A DNA stretch of 47,373 nucleotides. Source: a virus. The stretch spans positions 1 to 47,373 of the IMG/VR virus record IMGVR_UViG_3300025870_001343, one strand, 5' to 3'. The stretch's first letter is position 1. Each line of letters begins with the position of its first letter. The position numbers were made by a program, and so were the translations under genes. This document shows, piece by piece, positions 1-7,082 of this stretch. The notes under the pieces were generated by a model that saw only the letters and a program-made list of their open reading frames with translations, was not told the DNA's origin and made no database searches.

Positions 1-217
1 TTTTTCTTTTCTTTTTTTCGTGTTTAGCCCAATATCTAGCAGCTTCTTTCTCTTGTTCGTATTTTTCTAGAACATCTAAAAACCCACTATATGTGTAGTC
101 CTCAGATCTGAAAGCATCTCTAATTCTTGACTGTTCGTCTTCGCAACCTTTCAGCCATCCCATTACGAATGCAAATACTCCTAAGAAAATTGTTAAAAAT
201 AATCCTTCTGTTCCCAT
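1..217 (-). CDS. Small membrane-anchored protein, partial (runs off left edge)
   Basis: An open frame starts at an ATG at 217-215 and stays open to base 1, about 72 residues. The first ~22 residues (MGTEGLFLTIFLGVFAFVMG) form one hydrophobic membrane segment. A short acidic stretch follows, then a Lys/Glu-rich, probably helical tail with YEQEKEAARYWAKHEKKKRK near the edge. The start overlaps the stop of the upstream gene by one base (TAATG), which implies translational coupling in the operon driven from the promoter at 992-1033. No family recognised. The topology, one N-terminal anchor and a charged cytoplasmic tail, is all that can be said. The C-terminus lies outside the window. Confidence 0.6.
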   Translation of the reverse strand, partial: MGTEGLFLTIFLGVFAFVMGWLKGCEDEQSRIRDAFRSEDYTYSGFLDVLEKYEQEKEAARYWAKHEKKKRK

Positions 218-501
218 TAACTTAGTTTCTGTAAAAGATTATCGATGTCATCTTTACCAGTCCATCCAGCAACTTCGTCATTAGTGTCTAAAAACTTATT
301 AGTAACAAAAGCTCCGTCTCCAGAATTATTCCATATAGCAACTTCGAATGAACTGAATTTACTAGCACTACTTAAGTCCTCGCGTGGAGTACTGTAAACA
401 AACTTACCAGCTTGAATACTTACCGTAACATCTTTAAATTCTACAGTAGCTCCAATGCCACCATGATGTTGCTTCTTAAATTTTAAATCTTTGAATTTCA
501 T
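217..501 (-). CDS. Hypothetical protein, 94 aa
   Basis: Unrecognised small soluble protein starting MKFKDLKF, with a His-His-Gly-Gly turn and a probable beta-rich core (EFKDVTVSIQAGKFVYST). An in-frame ATG at 531 would overlap the preceding gene by 20 bases. I prefer the ATG at 501 because it falls just after that gene's stop at 512 and follows an AT-rich leader of the kind seen before neighbouring genes. It is the middle gene of a three-gene operon (HAD phosphatase, this gene, membrane protein). No function is proposed. Confidence 0.6.
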   Translation of the reverse strand: MKFKDLKFKKQHHGGIGATVEFKDVTVSIQAGKFVYSTPREDLSSASKFSSFEVAIWNNSGDGAFVTNKFLDTNDEVAGWTGKDDIDNLLQKLS

Positions 502-511
502 ATCTTTTATT

Positions 512-979
512 TTAAAAATTACCGGGAGCAACTTGCATACAAGTTAAACCCATATCTCTCCACATATCAACTACTTTTTGTCTGTCATCAAATACACAAA
601 CTACATCGTCAATATGACCTTGTGTTGGAAATAAGTCGTTAAACCATTTCTTCTTAAGATCGTCATCTGGCATAAACTTAAAGTCGCTGCTAGTTGGTCT
701 CATCTTCAATACGTTAAATGGTACATCAAACTTTTTTAACCAAGCTTTAGTAGCATCTTTAGTAGCTTTAGATCTTCCACTAAAAATAACAATCATGTGT
801 CCAGCTGCGTCTAGCATTTGAGCCATTTTAATTACAGCATCATGTGGTTGGTCAAGATCAATGTTTTTAGGATCAAAGAAAGTGTCCCAATCCATTTTAC
901 CATTGTCCTTTATAGAAATAGCTCTTCGCTTATCGATGAGAGCCAAAGTTCCGTCTAAATCAAATATTACTTTTTTCAT
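512..979 (-). CDS. HAD-family 3'-phosphatase like the T4 polynucleotide kinase phosphatase domain
   Basis: A 155-residue HAD hydrolase. The N-terminal DLDGT motif supplies the nucleophile and acid/base aspartates (D7, D9), and FSGR at about 66-69 is motif II. The C-terminal block VFDDRQKVVDMWRDMGLTC followed by MQVAPGNF closely resembles the end of T4 Pnk, whose phosphatase domain removes 3'-phosphates or 2',3'-cyclic phosphates from RNA ends. The kinase half of T4 Pnk is absent here, but a separate P-loop kinase and an RNA ligase lie at 7691-9201, so the T4 repair kit appears split across genes. First gene after the promoter at 992-1033. Exact substrate is inferred from family resemblance. 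Confidence 0.85.
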   Translation of the reverse strand: MKKVIFDLDGTLALIDKRRAISIKDNGKMDWDTFFDPKNIDLDQPHDAVIKMAQMLDAAGHMIVIFSGRSKATKDATKAWLKKFDVPFNVLKMRPTSSDFKFMPDDDLKKKWFNDLFPTQGHIDDVVCVFDDRQKVVDMWRDMGLTCMQVAPGNF

Positions 980-991
980 TTCTTTTACTTT

Positions 992-1033
992 TAATTATAC
1001 TACTAATATACCACAAATAAATGACATAAAAAA
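992..1033 (-). promoter_or_regulatory. Conserved phage promoter block P1
   Basis: Read on the minus strand: TTTTTTATGTCA, a 5-nt spacer, then TTTGTGGTATATTAGTAG followed by TATAATTA. The same block recurs upstream of nine other operons in the window. It ends 12 nt before the start codon at 979. An AAAATAAACGC element lies further upstream (around 1040-1050) and is shared with the plus-strand copies. Confidence 0.85.
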
Positions 1034-1045
1034 GTATTTGTGCGT

Positions 1046-1258
1046 TTATTTTAATAAATCTTTTATTTTTTCTTCGATATCTACCATCTCGTCTAAGGTA
1101 AATAAATCCATATCGTTAAACAACCAACCTGTATTTGTTTCTACAATAATTATGTCTTCAACTATTTCTATACTTTCAACAGTGTGTACTGTTTTATCGT
1201 CTTGAAATATAACATATGGTGCAGAGTCTATACGATCATATCTTTCTTCAATAGTCAT
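1046..1258 (-). CDS. Hypothetical acidic protein, 70 aa
   Basis: Starts MTIEERYDRIDSAPYV and ends in an acidic helix (LDEMVDIEEKIKDLLK). A longer frame reaches back to 1330 inside the upstream gene. I place the start at 1258 because it follows that gene's stop (1260-1262) directly, the usual spacing in these operons. Second gene after the promoter at 1671-1713. No family recognised; the composition suggests a small soluble alpha/beta protein. Confidence 0.65.
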   Translation of the reverse strand: MTIEERYDRIDSAPYVIFQDDKTVHTVESIEIVEDIIIVETNTGWLFNDMDLFTLDEMVDIEEKIKDLLK

Positions 1259-1259
1259 T

Positions 1260-1658
1260 TTATCCCCAATCTTTTTCAAAAGTGTACCAATGATCTGCGC
1301 CAGCACAATCTCTACATGCATCAGCAACAAGTGTTACTTTATCTTCCATCGTTAACATTGTTAGAATAGCTCCTACATGCATCTCGATCAACTCACTCGT
1401 TGGAAGATATTCCGAGACATGGTTTGCAATTCCAGTAATAAGTCTATACGCATTATCTTCTACAGAATTAAATCTTGTTCCTTGATGATAATCAACATTA
1501 GGTTCTGCCGTTGCTAGTTCCCATAGTTTTTCAATACCTATAAGATCTCTAACTTCTTGGCAAATTCCTTGGATTGCGTCTTTGTGTTTAAGAACCGCTT
1601 GGTAACCTGAGCCACCGACTCCGTTACACCTTACTTCATTTACATTAAATTTACTCAT
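1260..1658 (-). CDS. Hypothetical protein, 132 aa
   Basis: Soluble protein with a short N-terminal region (MSKFNVNEVRCNGVGGSGYQ) and a mostly helical body. The only striking residues are a late Cys pair (ACRDCAGADHW) that might bind metal or form a redox site. First gene of an operon whose conserved promoter lies 13-55 nt upstream. The following 70-aa gene is nearly overlapping. I do not recognise the family. Confidence 0.7.
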   Translation of the reverse strand: MSKFNVNEVRCNGVGGSGYQAVLKHKDAIQGICQEVRDLIGIEKLWELATAEPNVDYHQGTRFNSVEDNAYRLITGIANHVSEYLPTSELIEMHVGAILTMLTMEDKVTLVADACRDCAGADHWYTFEKDWG

Positions 1659-1670
1659 ATTTTTAACTTT

Positions 1671-1713
1671 TAATTATACTACTAATATACCACAAATATT
1701 TGATATAAAAAAA
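1671..1713 (-). promoter_or_regulatory. Conserved phage promoter block P2
   Basis: Minus-strand copy of the shared block. The distal part reads TTTTTTTATATCA instead of ATGTCA; the proximal GGTATATTAGTAGTATAATTA is intact. It serves the gene starting at 1658. Further upstream lies AAAAATAAATCACACCAGA, matching the extended upstream element of the 9209 and 9782 copies. Confidence 0.8.
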
Positions 1714-1730
1714 TCTGGTGTGATTTATTT

Positions 1731-1973
1731 TTAAAAGTTACGAACAATTTCCTGGTACTTCTTTCTAAAAGTAATTTCAACATCATCTATTATTTGTTTT
1801 AATAAATCTGTTTGTACTTCATCTTCACATTCGAAACATGATAACCAACTTCTAAAATTTTCTATGAAATTCCTAGCACCTTCAATTTGTACTTCGTTAG
1901 TACAAGATAATGTAATCTTATTTGTTTTCTTGTGTGTGTCAAACAACACGTCTGTGTTTTCTTTAAATATCAT
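1731..1973 (-). CDS. Hypothetical protein, 80 aa
   Basis: Small protein, probably beta then helical (MIFKENTDVLFDTHKKTNKI, later FRSWLSCFECEDEVQTDLL). It contains a CFEC pair. It starts two bases after the stop of the nucleotidase gene and is the last gene of the operon from the promoter at 2706-2748. No family recognised. Confidence 0.6.
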   Translation of the reverse strand: MIFKENTDVLFDTHKKTNKITLSCTNEVQIEGARNFIENFRSWLSCFECEDEVQTDLLKQIIDDVEITFRKKYQEIVRNF

Positions 1974-1974
1974 T

Positions 1975-2430
1975 TTAGTTAACTTTTAAATAATCTAATA
2001 CAACTTCCCAGTTCGGGAATTTTTCAGTGCCAAATTGAATTAGTTCTCCTTTGAATTCTCCAGCACCATTTGCAGTTCTATCATCAATTAGATAATCGCC
2101 AATCATTAAGTTCTTATTGTGACTTACGATCATTCGCTTATTGGCAGAGGCACCCAGATATTTCATAACCCATCGTTGTTTAGCTTCGGTAGAACCCATG
2201 CTTTTCCAAGGTGCACTAGTCAATAGATAAACATCAAATACTTCGATTAATTTATTATAGGCTTCAATTGCACCAGGAATAGGTTCAGCTTCATAAAATA
2301 ATTGAGCATCTTCATCTAATAGATCTCCAATTTTAGAAACTGAATCTTTACCATATTTTGTTTCACACGCTTTAAATATATCGACTAATACTCCGTCCAT
2401 ATCTAAGTACATTATTTTCTTTGTTGCCAT
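1975..2430 (-). CDS. 5'(3')-deoxyribonucleotidase-like HAD hydrolase
   Basis: 151 residues. The N-terminal motif YLDMDGVLVD carries the two catalytic aspartates (about D10 and D12). The middle has PIPGAIEAYNKL and LLTSAPW (motif II), and the end has IGDYLIDDRTANG (motif IV Asp pair). This arrangement is that of the NT5C / cytosolic deoxyribonucleotidase family, which dephosphorylates deoxynucleoside monophosphates. In a phage it would tune dNMP pools, which fits the dCMP hydroxymethylase and thymidylate synthase elsewhere in the window. Middle gene of a three-gene operon, spaced two bases from each neighbour. Confidence 0.8.
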   Translation of the reverse strand: MATKKIMYLDMDGVLVDIFKACETKYGKDSVSKIGDLLDEDAQLFYEAEPIPGAIEAYNKLIEVFDVYLLTSAPWKSMGSTEAKQRWVMKYLGASANKRMIVSHNKNLMIGDYLIDDRTANGAGEFKGELIQFGTEKFPNWEVVLDYLKVN

Positions 2431-2431
2431 A

Positions 2432-2692
2432 TTATGTGGTTTTTATTGTTGGTTTTGTTAAAAGTAAATACATCTCAATGGCTTTGATCAAGCCTTTGAT
2501 TTTGTTTTCTATATCTTTACTCACACCTAATTTTATAGCCTTAGGTAAAATATCATCATATAAATATCCATCAAAAAGCCCATATGCCATGTTTGTAAAC
2601 TCGTCGTTTTCAGTGGCATTGATAATGTCCATTGTCATAGTTCTCATTTCTGAAGTAAAACAGCTATGTCTGTCAAATCTTGTGTAACTCAT
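2432..2692 (-). CDS. Hypothetical helical protein, 86 aa
   Basis: First gene after the promoter at 2706-2748, starting MSYTRFDRHSCF. Predominantly helical by composition, with an amphipathic stretch (GVSKDIENKIKGLIKAIEMY) and a short polar tail. It ends one base before the nucleotidase start. No recognisable family. Confidence 0.6.
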   Translation of the reverse strand: MSYTRFDRHSCFTSEMRTMTMDIINATENDEFTNMAYGLFDGYLYDDILPKAIKLGVSKDIENKIKGLIKAIEMYLLLTKPTIKTT

Positions 2693-2705
2693 ATCTTTAG
2701 CTTTT

Positions 2706-2748
2706 TAATTATAGTACTAATATACCACAAATAAATGACATAAAAAAA
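2706..2748 (-). promoter_or_regulatory. Conserved phage promoter block P3
   Basis: Minus-strand copy: TTTTTTTATGTCA, spacer, TTTGTGGTATATTAGTACTATAATTA. It differs by one base (GTAC for GTAG) from the commonest form. It lies 14 nt upstream of the start at 2692. Confidence 0.85.
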
Positions 2749-2769
2749 TCTGAGAGCACTTTTTTTAAT

Positions 2770-2997
2770 TTATTTTTCAGGAGTAGTTTTAGTACGTACT
2801 AAACCCTTAAATAAGATAGTAGATAACACATTAAGTCCTAGTGCCTGCCAAAATCCTATAGTATTTATGCCATCTATTGCTGGAACTAAACATGTGTTCC
2901 ATAAATATTGTGTTGGTATTGTTAATACAGTTGCTACTATAACTAATCCTAACAATACACCTATCCAAGTGCTAATAATATTAATTGATCTTTTCAT
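2770..2997 (-). CDS. Small two-helix membrane protein
   Basis: 75 residues. The N-terminus (MKRSINII) is positive, followed by one clear membrane helix at about 8-28 (TWIGVLLGLVIVATVLTI). A second, shorter hydrophobic segment lies at about 45-65 (TIGFWQALGLNVLSTILF). The tail is basic. It is last in the run that includes the membrane protein at 3254-3598 and RNase HII. Holin-like size and topology are compatible, but nothing specific supports lysis function. Confidence 0.6.
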   Translation of the reverse strand: MKRSINIISTWIGVLLGLVIVATVLTIPTQYLWNTCLVPAIDGINTIGFWQALGLNVLSTILFKGLVRTKTTPEK

Positions 2998-3002
2998 AAA
3001 AT

Positions 3003-3257
3003 TTATTTAACTAAAACCTTTGGGGTTTTTATATTATATTTTCTAGCCCATTCCTCTATGAAATTTAAACCTATTCCTAATTCTACAATTTCATATTTAT
3101 GATCTACGATTGGTTTCGTTGCTCTTCCGTTATTAATAACGTCAACATGAACATTGGTGACAATCATATAGTATGTACTACTATTCTTTTGTTTTCTATA
3201 AACTACTACATTTGTAGGTTTATCATTTTCTAACCAAGGTAATTTTAATTTCTTCAT
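3003..3257 (-). CDS. Hypothetical protein, 84 aa
   Basis: Starts MKKLKLPWLENDKPTNVVVY and looks like a small beta-rich protein ending IEEWARKYNIKTPKVLVK. A longer frame begins at 3299 within the preceding gene. The start at 3257 gives a four-base ATGA overlap with that gene's stop at 3254-3256, the normal coupling seen here. Function unknown. Confidence 0.6.
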   Translation of the reverse strand: MKKLKLPWLENDKPTNVVVYRKQKNSSTYYMIVTNVHVDVINNGRATKPIVDHKYEIVELGIGLNFIEEWARKYNIKTPKVLVK

Positions 3258-3598
3258 TTCCAGAATAATTGTACTGAAATAAGTGCGAATGCTAAACACA
3301 AAGAAACTGCAGTTTTAATATTAATACCTTCGTTTAAAAAGTACCATGTTAAAAATGCAAATGATGTTATGCCCATTGAAAATCCTATAAATCTTCCTGG
3401 CCATAACGCTCCGTCATAATAACCCGCAATTAGTGCAGTTGCTTTAATAAACATATAACTAATAATTGTACCTCCCAAGATACTGATCACTAGTGGATTT
3501 TTCTTCATCCAAGGATTTATAAATTGACCGTTTGTTTGAAACCAAATTAATGTTTGTCCACCAAAGAACAATAACATTCCTATTAATAATCCTCTCAA
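3254..3598 (-). CDS. Integral membrane protein, about four helices
   Basis: 114 residues with hydrophobic segments at about 3-20, 36-57, 70-88 and 96-113, separated by short loops (FQTNGQFINPWMKKN; YYDGALWPGR). The start overlaps the RNase HII stop by four bases, so the two are probably co-translated. No motif identifies a transport or lysis function. Confidence 0.65.
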   Translation of the reverse strand: MRGLLIGMLLFFGGQTLIWFQTNGQFINPWMKKNPLVISILGGTIISYMFIKATALIAGYYDGALWPGRFIGFSMGITSFAFLTWYFLNEGINIKTAVSLCLAFALISVQLFWK

Positions 3599-4230
3599 AA
3601 TAATGTGTTGGTTTTAGTTAACATATGGCTTATAAAGGAATTTCTATGATGAGGTGTAGCACCTTCACTTAATATAGCATCTCTATGTTGTTTAGTACCA
3701 TATCCTTTGTTTGACCCCCAACCATATGCTGGAAAATCAGTGCTTAATTCTTTCATAAGCAAGTCTCTTTCTGTTTTGGCCAGAATAGAAGCTGCAGCAA
3801 TTGATACATATGTATTATCTCCACCTACTACTGTTTCAAATGGAATTCCATCAAATCCATGGAATTGATCTCCGTCTACAAGAATAAAATCAAAATCAAT
3901 TAAATTATCCTTTACATCTTCTAGGCACCTGCGCATACCTTCTAATGTTGCTTTTAAAATATTGGTATTTTCAATGTCTTCAACACTGACATGTTTAATA
4001 GAGTATGCAATGCAGTTATCTAAAACCAATTGTCTTGCAGCTACTCTTTGGGGCTCACTTAATAATTTTGAGTCTTTAACAAGTTCGTGTTGAAATCCAT
4101 ATGGCATGATGCATGCTGCTACGGTTACTGGCCCTGATAAAGCACCTCTTCCAGCTTCGTCTAATCCGATTTCAGTTATGTCTGGATTTCCTGAGTGGCT
4201 GTGCTTTAATAAGATTTGATATGATTCCAT
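3595..4230 (-). CDS. rnhB: Ribonuclease HII
   Basis: 211 residues with the RNase HII active-site set. GLDEAGRGALSGPV carries D24 and E25 of the DEAGRG motif. ILVDGDQF has the central Asp (about D119). AAASILAKTERD contributes the last Asp (about D156). Near the C-terminus is GYGTKQHRDAI, the typical HII signature. The enzyme cleaves RNA in RNA:DNA hybrids and at single ribonucleotides. In a phage this would remove replication primers or R-loops. First gene of its transcription unit; an AT-rich promoter-like stretch (GTATATAAGTACTA on the minus strand) precedes it. It lies directly downstream of phoH. Confidence 0.93.
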   Translation of the reverse strand: MESYQILLKHSHSGNPDITEIGLDEAGRGALSGPVTVAACIMPYGFQHELVKDSKLLSEPQRVAARQLVLDNCIAYSIKHVSVEDIENTNILKATLEGMRRCLEDVKDNLIDFDFILVDGDQFHGFDGIPFETVVGGDNTYVSIAAASILAKTERDLLMKELSTDFPAYGWGSNKGYGTKQHRDAILSEGATPHHRNSFISHMLTKTNTLF

Positions 4231-4274
4231 ATATAGTATGTTTAGTACTTATATACGGAATCATTAAAAGGTTT

Positions 4275-4982
4275 CTAAAATTTGTTTTCGTTTTTTGATT
4301 TCCATTCATCGTATCTCTGTACAACTTCCTGTAAGATCTTAGCTCTTACAATATCTTTATTACTAAATATATGTACACCAATTCCTTTTACACCCTGCAT
4401 AATCTCTATGAATCCTGGTAAACCTACGTGTTGTTTAGCAATATCATGTTGGCTGACATCACCTGTAACCACAACTTTACTTGATTTACCCATTCTAGTT
4501 ACAAATAACATTAATTGTTTAAATGTTGCATTTTGTGCTTCATCTAAAACCATAAGAGCATCATCAAACGTATCACCTCTCATATATGCAAGTGGCTCAA
4601 ATCTAATTGTTTTGCTATCAAATAAATATTTTGCTTGTTGACCTCCTACTATTTTAGTGATATTCGAAATATACGAATTCATATAGGGGTCGATCTTTTC
4701 TTCTTTTGTTCCTGGTAAAAATCCTAACTTTTCACCTGCTTCTTGTATTGGTTTACAAAGGATAATTTCTTTTATTTTCTTTTCTTGTAGTAATTTAAGT
4801 GCTACGAAACATGCCGTAAATGTTTTTGATGTTCCTGCTGGACCGTAGCAAAATGTTATTTCGTTTTCTTCTATTTGGTTTACGTATTTATGTTGGGATT
4901 GTCTAAGTGTAACTCTTTTTAATCCGGAATCTATTGTTCCGTTTTTAGATTGTCTTGTTTGCTTTTCTGTTCCTCTACTCAT
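4275..4982 (-). CDS. phoH: PhoH-family ATPase
   Basis: 235 residues. Walker A is GPAGTSKT at about 47-54; Walker B is VLDEAQ at about 145-150. Between them lie typical PhoH blocks: KPIQEAGEKLGFLPGTKEEK and EPLAYMRGDTFDDA. Sensor-like VVVTGDVSQHD follows. The N-terminal 40 residues are basic and low-complexity. PhoH proteins are P-loop nucleotidases related to superfamily 1 helicases and are very common in marine phages; the biochemical role in phages is uncertain, with RNA metabolism favoured. It lies between RNase HII and a UVR-like small protein. Confidence 0.93.
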   Translation of the reverse strand: MSRGTEKQTRQSKNGTIDSGLKRVTLRQSQHKYVNQIEENEITFCYGPAGTSKTFTACFVALKLLQEKKIKEIILCKPIQEAGEKLGFLPGTKEEKIDPYMNSYISNITKIVGGQQAKYLFDSKTIRFEPLAYMRGDTFDDALMVLDEAQNATFKQLMLFVTRMGKSSKVVVTGDVSQHDIAKQHVGLPGFIEIMQGVKGIGVHIFSNKDIVRAKILQEVVQRYDEWKSKNENKF

Positions 4983-5001
4983 TTAATAATTGTTTTTATA
5001 A

Positions 5002-5262
5002 TTAATCCCCTGCCATTATGACAAGTTCTTTTAGTTTTACCAGCTTAGTACATTTTTCGTACTCTTCTAATGATTCGAAGTATTTGATCATTAGGTCAAT
5101 AAATTTAGAACGCTGTTTTATTCCATGAGGAATTTCAACGATACGATCTGTATCCTTGAATGCGATGAATCTATTTACTGTCTTAGTAAAATTTCTAGTT
5201 ATCTGGTAGTAACTAGCTCTCATCAAACTATCTTTATCTGAACTTGAAATAAAGCCTGCCAT
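5002..5262 (-). CDS. Small UVR-motif-like protein, copy 1 (86 aa)
   Basis: The C-terminal ~35 residues (LMIKYFESLEEYEKCTKLV, then KLKELV) match the helix-turn-helix repeated in four other small proteins here: F-E-x-x-E-E-[YF]-E-x-C. The pattern resembles the UVR motif of UvrB/UvrC, McsA and the ClpC middle domain. The N-terminal part (MAGFISSSDKDSLMRASYY) is unlike the other copies. I choose the ATG at 5262 rather than 5292 because the stretch between looks like leader: it holds AAAAGGTAATTTTAAG and follows a perfect hairpin. Function unknown; adaptor role is an inference (see findings). Confidence 0.65.
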   Translation of the reverse strand: MAGFISSSDKDSLMRASYYQITRNFTKTVNRFIAFKDTDRIVEIPHGIKQRSKFIDLMIKYFESLEEYEKCTKLVKLKELVIMAGD

Positions 5263-5288
5263 CTTAAAATTACCTTTTGTTTTTAGTT

Positions 5289-5323
5289 GCAACTTAGTTG
5301 CTACTTTGTATATATTAATATAC
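5289..5323 (-). promoter_or_regulatory. Variant promoter with leader hairpin
   Basis: On the minus strand GTATATTAATATATAC (5323-5308) resembles the proximal half of the conserved block. It is followed by the perfect inverted repeat GCAACTAAGTTGC (5301-5289), about 27 nt upstream of the start at 5262. The promoter-plus-hairpin layout repeats elsewhere in the window. Confidence 0.45.
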
Positions 5324-5376
5324 GATTTACCTAATATAGAAATTGAATCAATATATTAGGATAATTTATTAATATA

Positions 5377-5562
5377 TCATTCCGGTTGATTTTTAGATTG
5401 TAAGTACTTGGCTTTTTGCATCTTAAGACGTTTCTTTGCTGATGGCTTGGTGAAATCTTGTTGATCTCTTAAGTGATTTATTTGTTTAGTATTTCTAACC
5501 TTTCTTTTATACTGTTTCAGTGCCTTCTCTATATTTCCCCTATCTACTTCTATTATTAGCAT
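5377..5562 (-). CDS. rpsU: Ribosomal protein bS21-like
   Basis: 61 residues that read through as bS21: MLIIEVDRGNIEKALKQYKR, then KVRNT, then LRDQQDFTKPSAKKR and a Lys-rich tail. The length and the order of the motifs (valine-rich strand, EKALK helix, F-x-KPS turn, RR/KK helix) are those of cellular bS21. bS21 sits near the 3' end of 16S rRNA on the small subunit. Phage-encoded bS21 is known from other marine phages and is thought to replace or supplement the host copy. In Bacteroidota, bS21 helps hide the anti-Shine-Dalgarno sequence, so a phage copy could bias initiation. The gene overlaps the upstream UVR-like gene by seven bases. Confidence 0.85.
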   Translation of the reverse strand: MLIIEVDRGNIEKALKQYKRKVRNTKQINHLRDQQDFTKPSAKKRLKMQKAKYLQSKNQPE

Positions 5563-5819
5563 ATTGTTTTAATCTGTTTTTTAATGTTATAAATACTGGC
5601 GCATTTTTCGAATTCTTCTTTTTCTTCAAAGTGCTTTAACATTGCACCTAAAATAGTGATCTTGCGTTCGTCTTCTAAATCTGAAGCAATTACATAAGTT
5701 GGATGATGTGTGATGGCCATATACAATGCATTGAAAAACATATCCTCATTATTAACTATGAGTCCATCGAATATTCTAAACCATTTTTTACTATCGTCGC
5801 TAAATGTGTAATCATTCAT
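5556..5819 (-). CDS. Small UVR-motif-like protein, copy 2 (87 aa)
   Basis: C-terminal helix pair AMLKHFEEKEEFEKCASIY, then NIKKQI, shares the F-E-x-x-E-E-[YF]-E-x-C pattern with the other copies. The first ~50 residues (MNDYTFSDDSKKWFRIFDGL) form an unrelated helical domain. Start overlaps the dnaJ stop by eight bases; the stop overlaps the bS21 start. It therefore sits between a chaperone and a ribosomal protein in one operon. Function not known. Confidence 0.65.
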   Translation of the reverse strand: MNDYTFSDDSKKWFRIFDGLIVNNEDMFFNALYMAITHHPTYVIASDLEDERKITILGAMLKHFEEKEEFEKCASIYNIKKQIKTIC

Positions 5820-6618
5820 CTTTTATGCTCTTTACTTTCTTTATATATTCCAGTTGTTCGGAATTAAGTTCAAAATAAGAAGCATTTAATTTACATAAAA
5901 GTGCACCTTTTTTTTCGGTGCCATATATTGGATATCCTCGATCTCTGATTCTAAGAACTTTTCCAGGATAACTATTCTCAGGTACATTAATATAAAGTGG
6001 ACCTTCAGGTGTATTTACATTTATTTTAGTTCCTAAAAATATATCTTCCCACGATAAATTTAAATCTAACCAAATATCATTGTCTTGCAAAATCCAATTA
6101 CTATTATGCATCACATGTATGTGAATAATTAGATCGCCGTTTGGTAGTGTAGAATTATATTGATGAGGTTGTCCCTTTCCTGTGACTCTTAGTTTCATTC
6201 CTGTTTTAAGTCCAGCTTTAAAATCAACTTTAATATCTTGACCATTAACTGCAAACTTTTTAGAAGTTCCAGCGTAAGCTTCATCAAAACTTAAATGTAA
6301 ATCTAATCTTAAGTCTTGACCCTTGGATGATTGTCTGGATCCAAATGCATTACCAAATACCTGATCAAAAAGATCTGACATGTTAATATTTCCATCACTA
6401 AATCCGTTAAAATTTTGAAAGTTAGAGGCTGAGTCATATTTTTGCCTCGAAGAATCATCGCCTATTTTTTCATAAGCGTCAGCAATCTCTTTAAATCTTT
6501 CGTCATTGCCATCGTTTTTATCAGGATGATATTCTTTGGCTAGTTTCCTATATGCTTTTTTAATGTCATCCTGTGAAGATGTTTTATCGACACCTAATAC
6601 ACTATAAGGATCCATCAT
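5812..6618 (-). CDS. dnaJ: DnaJ-type co-chaperone without zinc finger
   Basis: 268 residues. J-domain at 1-65 with the HPD motif at about 31-33 (AKEYHPDKNDGN). A Gly/Phe-rich linker follows at about 67-95 (NFQNFNGF ... LFDQVFGNAFGS). The C-terminal substrate-binding domains (about 100-268) include GTSKKFAVNG, DFKAGLKTGMKLRVTGKGQP and NVPENSYPGKVLRIRDRG. There is no CxxCxGxG zinc finger, so it is a class II (CbpA-like) J protein. It would recruit host DnaK. It overlaps a small coiled-coil gene upstream and a UVR-like gene downstream. Confidence 0.92.
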   Translation of the reverse strand: MMDPYSVLGVDKTSSQDDIKKAYRKLAKEYHPDKNDGNDERFKEIADAYEKIGDDSSRQKYDSASNFQNFNGFSDGNINMSDLFDQVFGNAFGSRQSSKGQDLRLDLHLSFDEAYAGTSKKFAVNGQDIKVDFKAGLKTGMKLRVTGKGQPHQYNSTLPNGDLIIHIHVMHNSNWILQDNDIWLDLNLSWEDIFLGTKINVNTPEGPLYINVPENSYPGKVLRIRDRGYPIYGTEKKGALLCKLNASYFELNSEQLEYIKKVKSIKDE

Positions 6619-6832
6619 CTGTTTTAAATCTAGGAGAATTAGGATGTGGCGTGTAATCTGCTTGATCTAAATTAAGTTTTTCTCTTAGATCTGCTTTTAG
6701 ATTTTTTTCTTGAAGTTTACCAATAACAGCATTTCTTTTTTCAGATGTTTCTGAATTTTTATTAGATTTTTCTAATGCGTCTGCTATTCTTTTTAATTGA
6801 ACCGCTATTTCTTTTGCTATTTTATCTTCCAT
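6602..6832 (-). CDS. Small coiled-coil protein, 76 aa
   Basis: Starts MEDKIAKEIAVQLKRIADAL, a strongly amphipathic heptad-like helix, then a Lys/Glu-rich region (EKNLKADLREKLNLDQ) and a Pro/Asn tail (YTPHPNSPRF). Overlaps dnaJ by 17 bases and the upstream gene by 11. Probably a short coiled coil; no family recognised. Confidence 0.55.
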   Translation of the reverse strand: MEDKIAKEIAVQLKRIADALEKSNKNSETSEKRNAVIGKLQEKNLKADLREKLNLDQADYTPHPNSPRFKTDDGSL

Positions 6833-7079
6833 AATTATTCTTTACTAAATCCGATTCTCCATTTTGGAAATCTTGATATGGCAAAGATTTATCTTTCTTT
6901 CCCATATGTGGACCGTTTACCATTATAGTGTCTTTGTACGGATTTGTTTCACCTATCTTTGATCGTAACCAATCATCTAGGCTTTTAACACTTCCACCAA
7001 AATGCCTTATTTTAATTAAAAGAGGATTTTCGTTTTTAAGATCTGCCCTATCCTCTTCAAATAATTTTATATACTTCAT
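6822..7079 (-). CDS. Hypothetical protein with MKYIKLFEE N-terminus, 85 aa
   Basis: The N-terminus MKYIKLFEEDRADLKNE resembles short [MK]xIxxFE-type leader peptides that mark capsid-packaged internal proteins in T4 (see findings). The rest is polar, with GGSVKSLDDWLRSKIGE and a flexible C-terminal third rich in Lys, Asp and Gly. No enzymatic motif. It begins three bases after the stop of the UVR-like gene at 7083. Confidence 0.55.
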   Translation of the reverse strand: MKYIKLFEEDRADLKNENPLLIKIRHFGGSVKSLDDWLRSKIGETNPYKDTIMVNGPHMGKKDKSLPYQDFQNGESDLVKNNYGR

Positions 7080-7082
7080 ACT

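Noticed and set aside
861-1369. Plus-strand frames opposite the early minus genes
   Set aside because: They overlap well-supported minus-strand genes and promoters and have hydrophobic, non-homologous translations typical of antisense AT-rich DNA.
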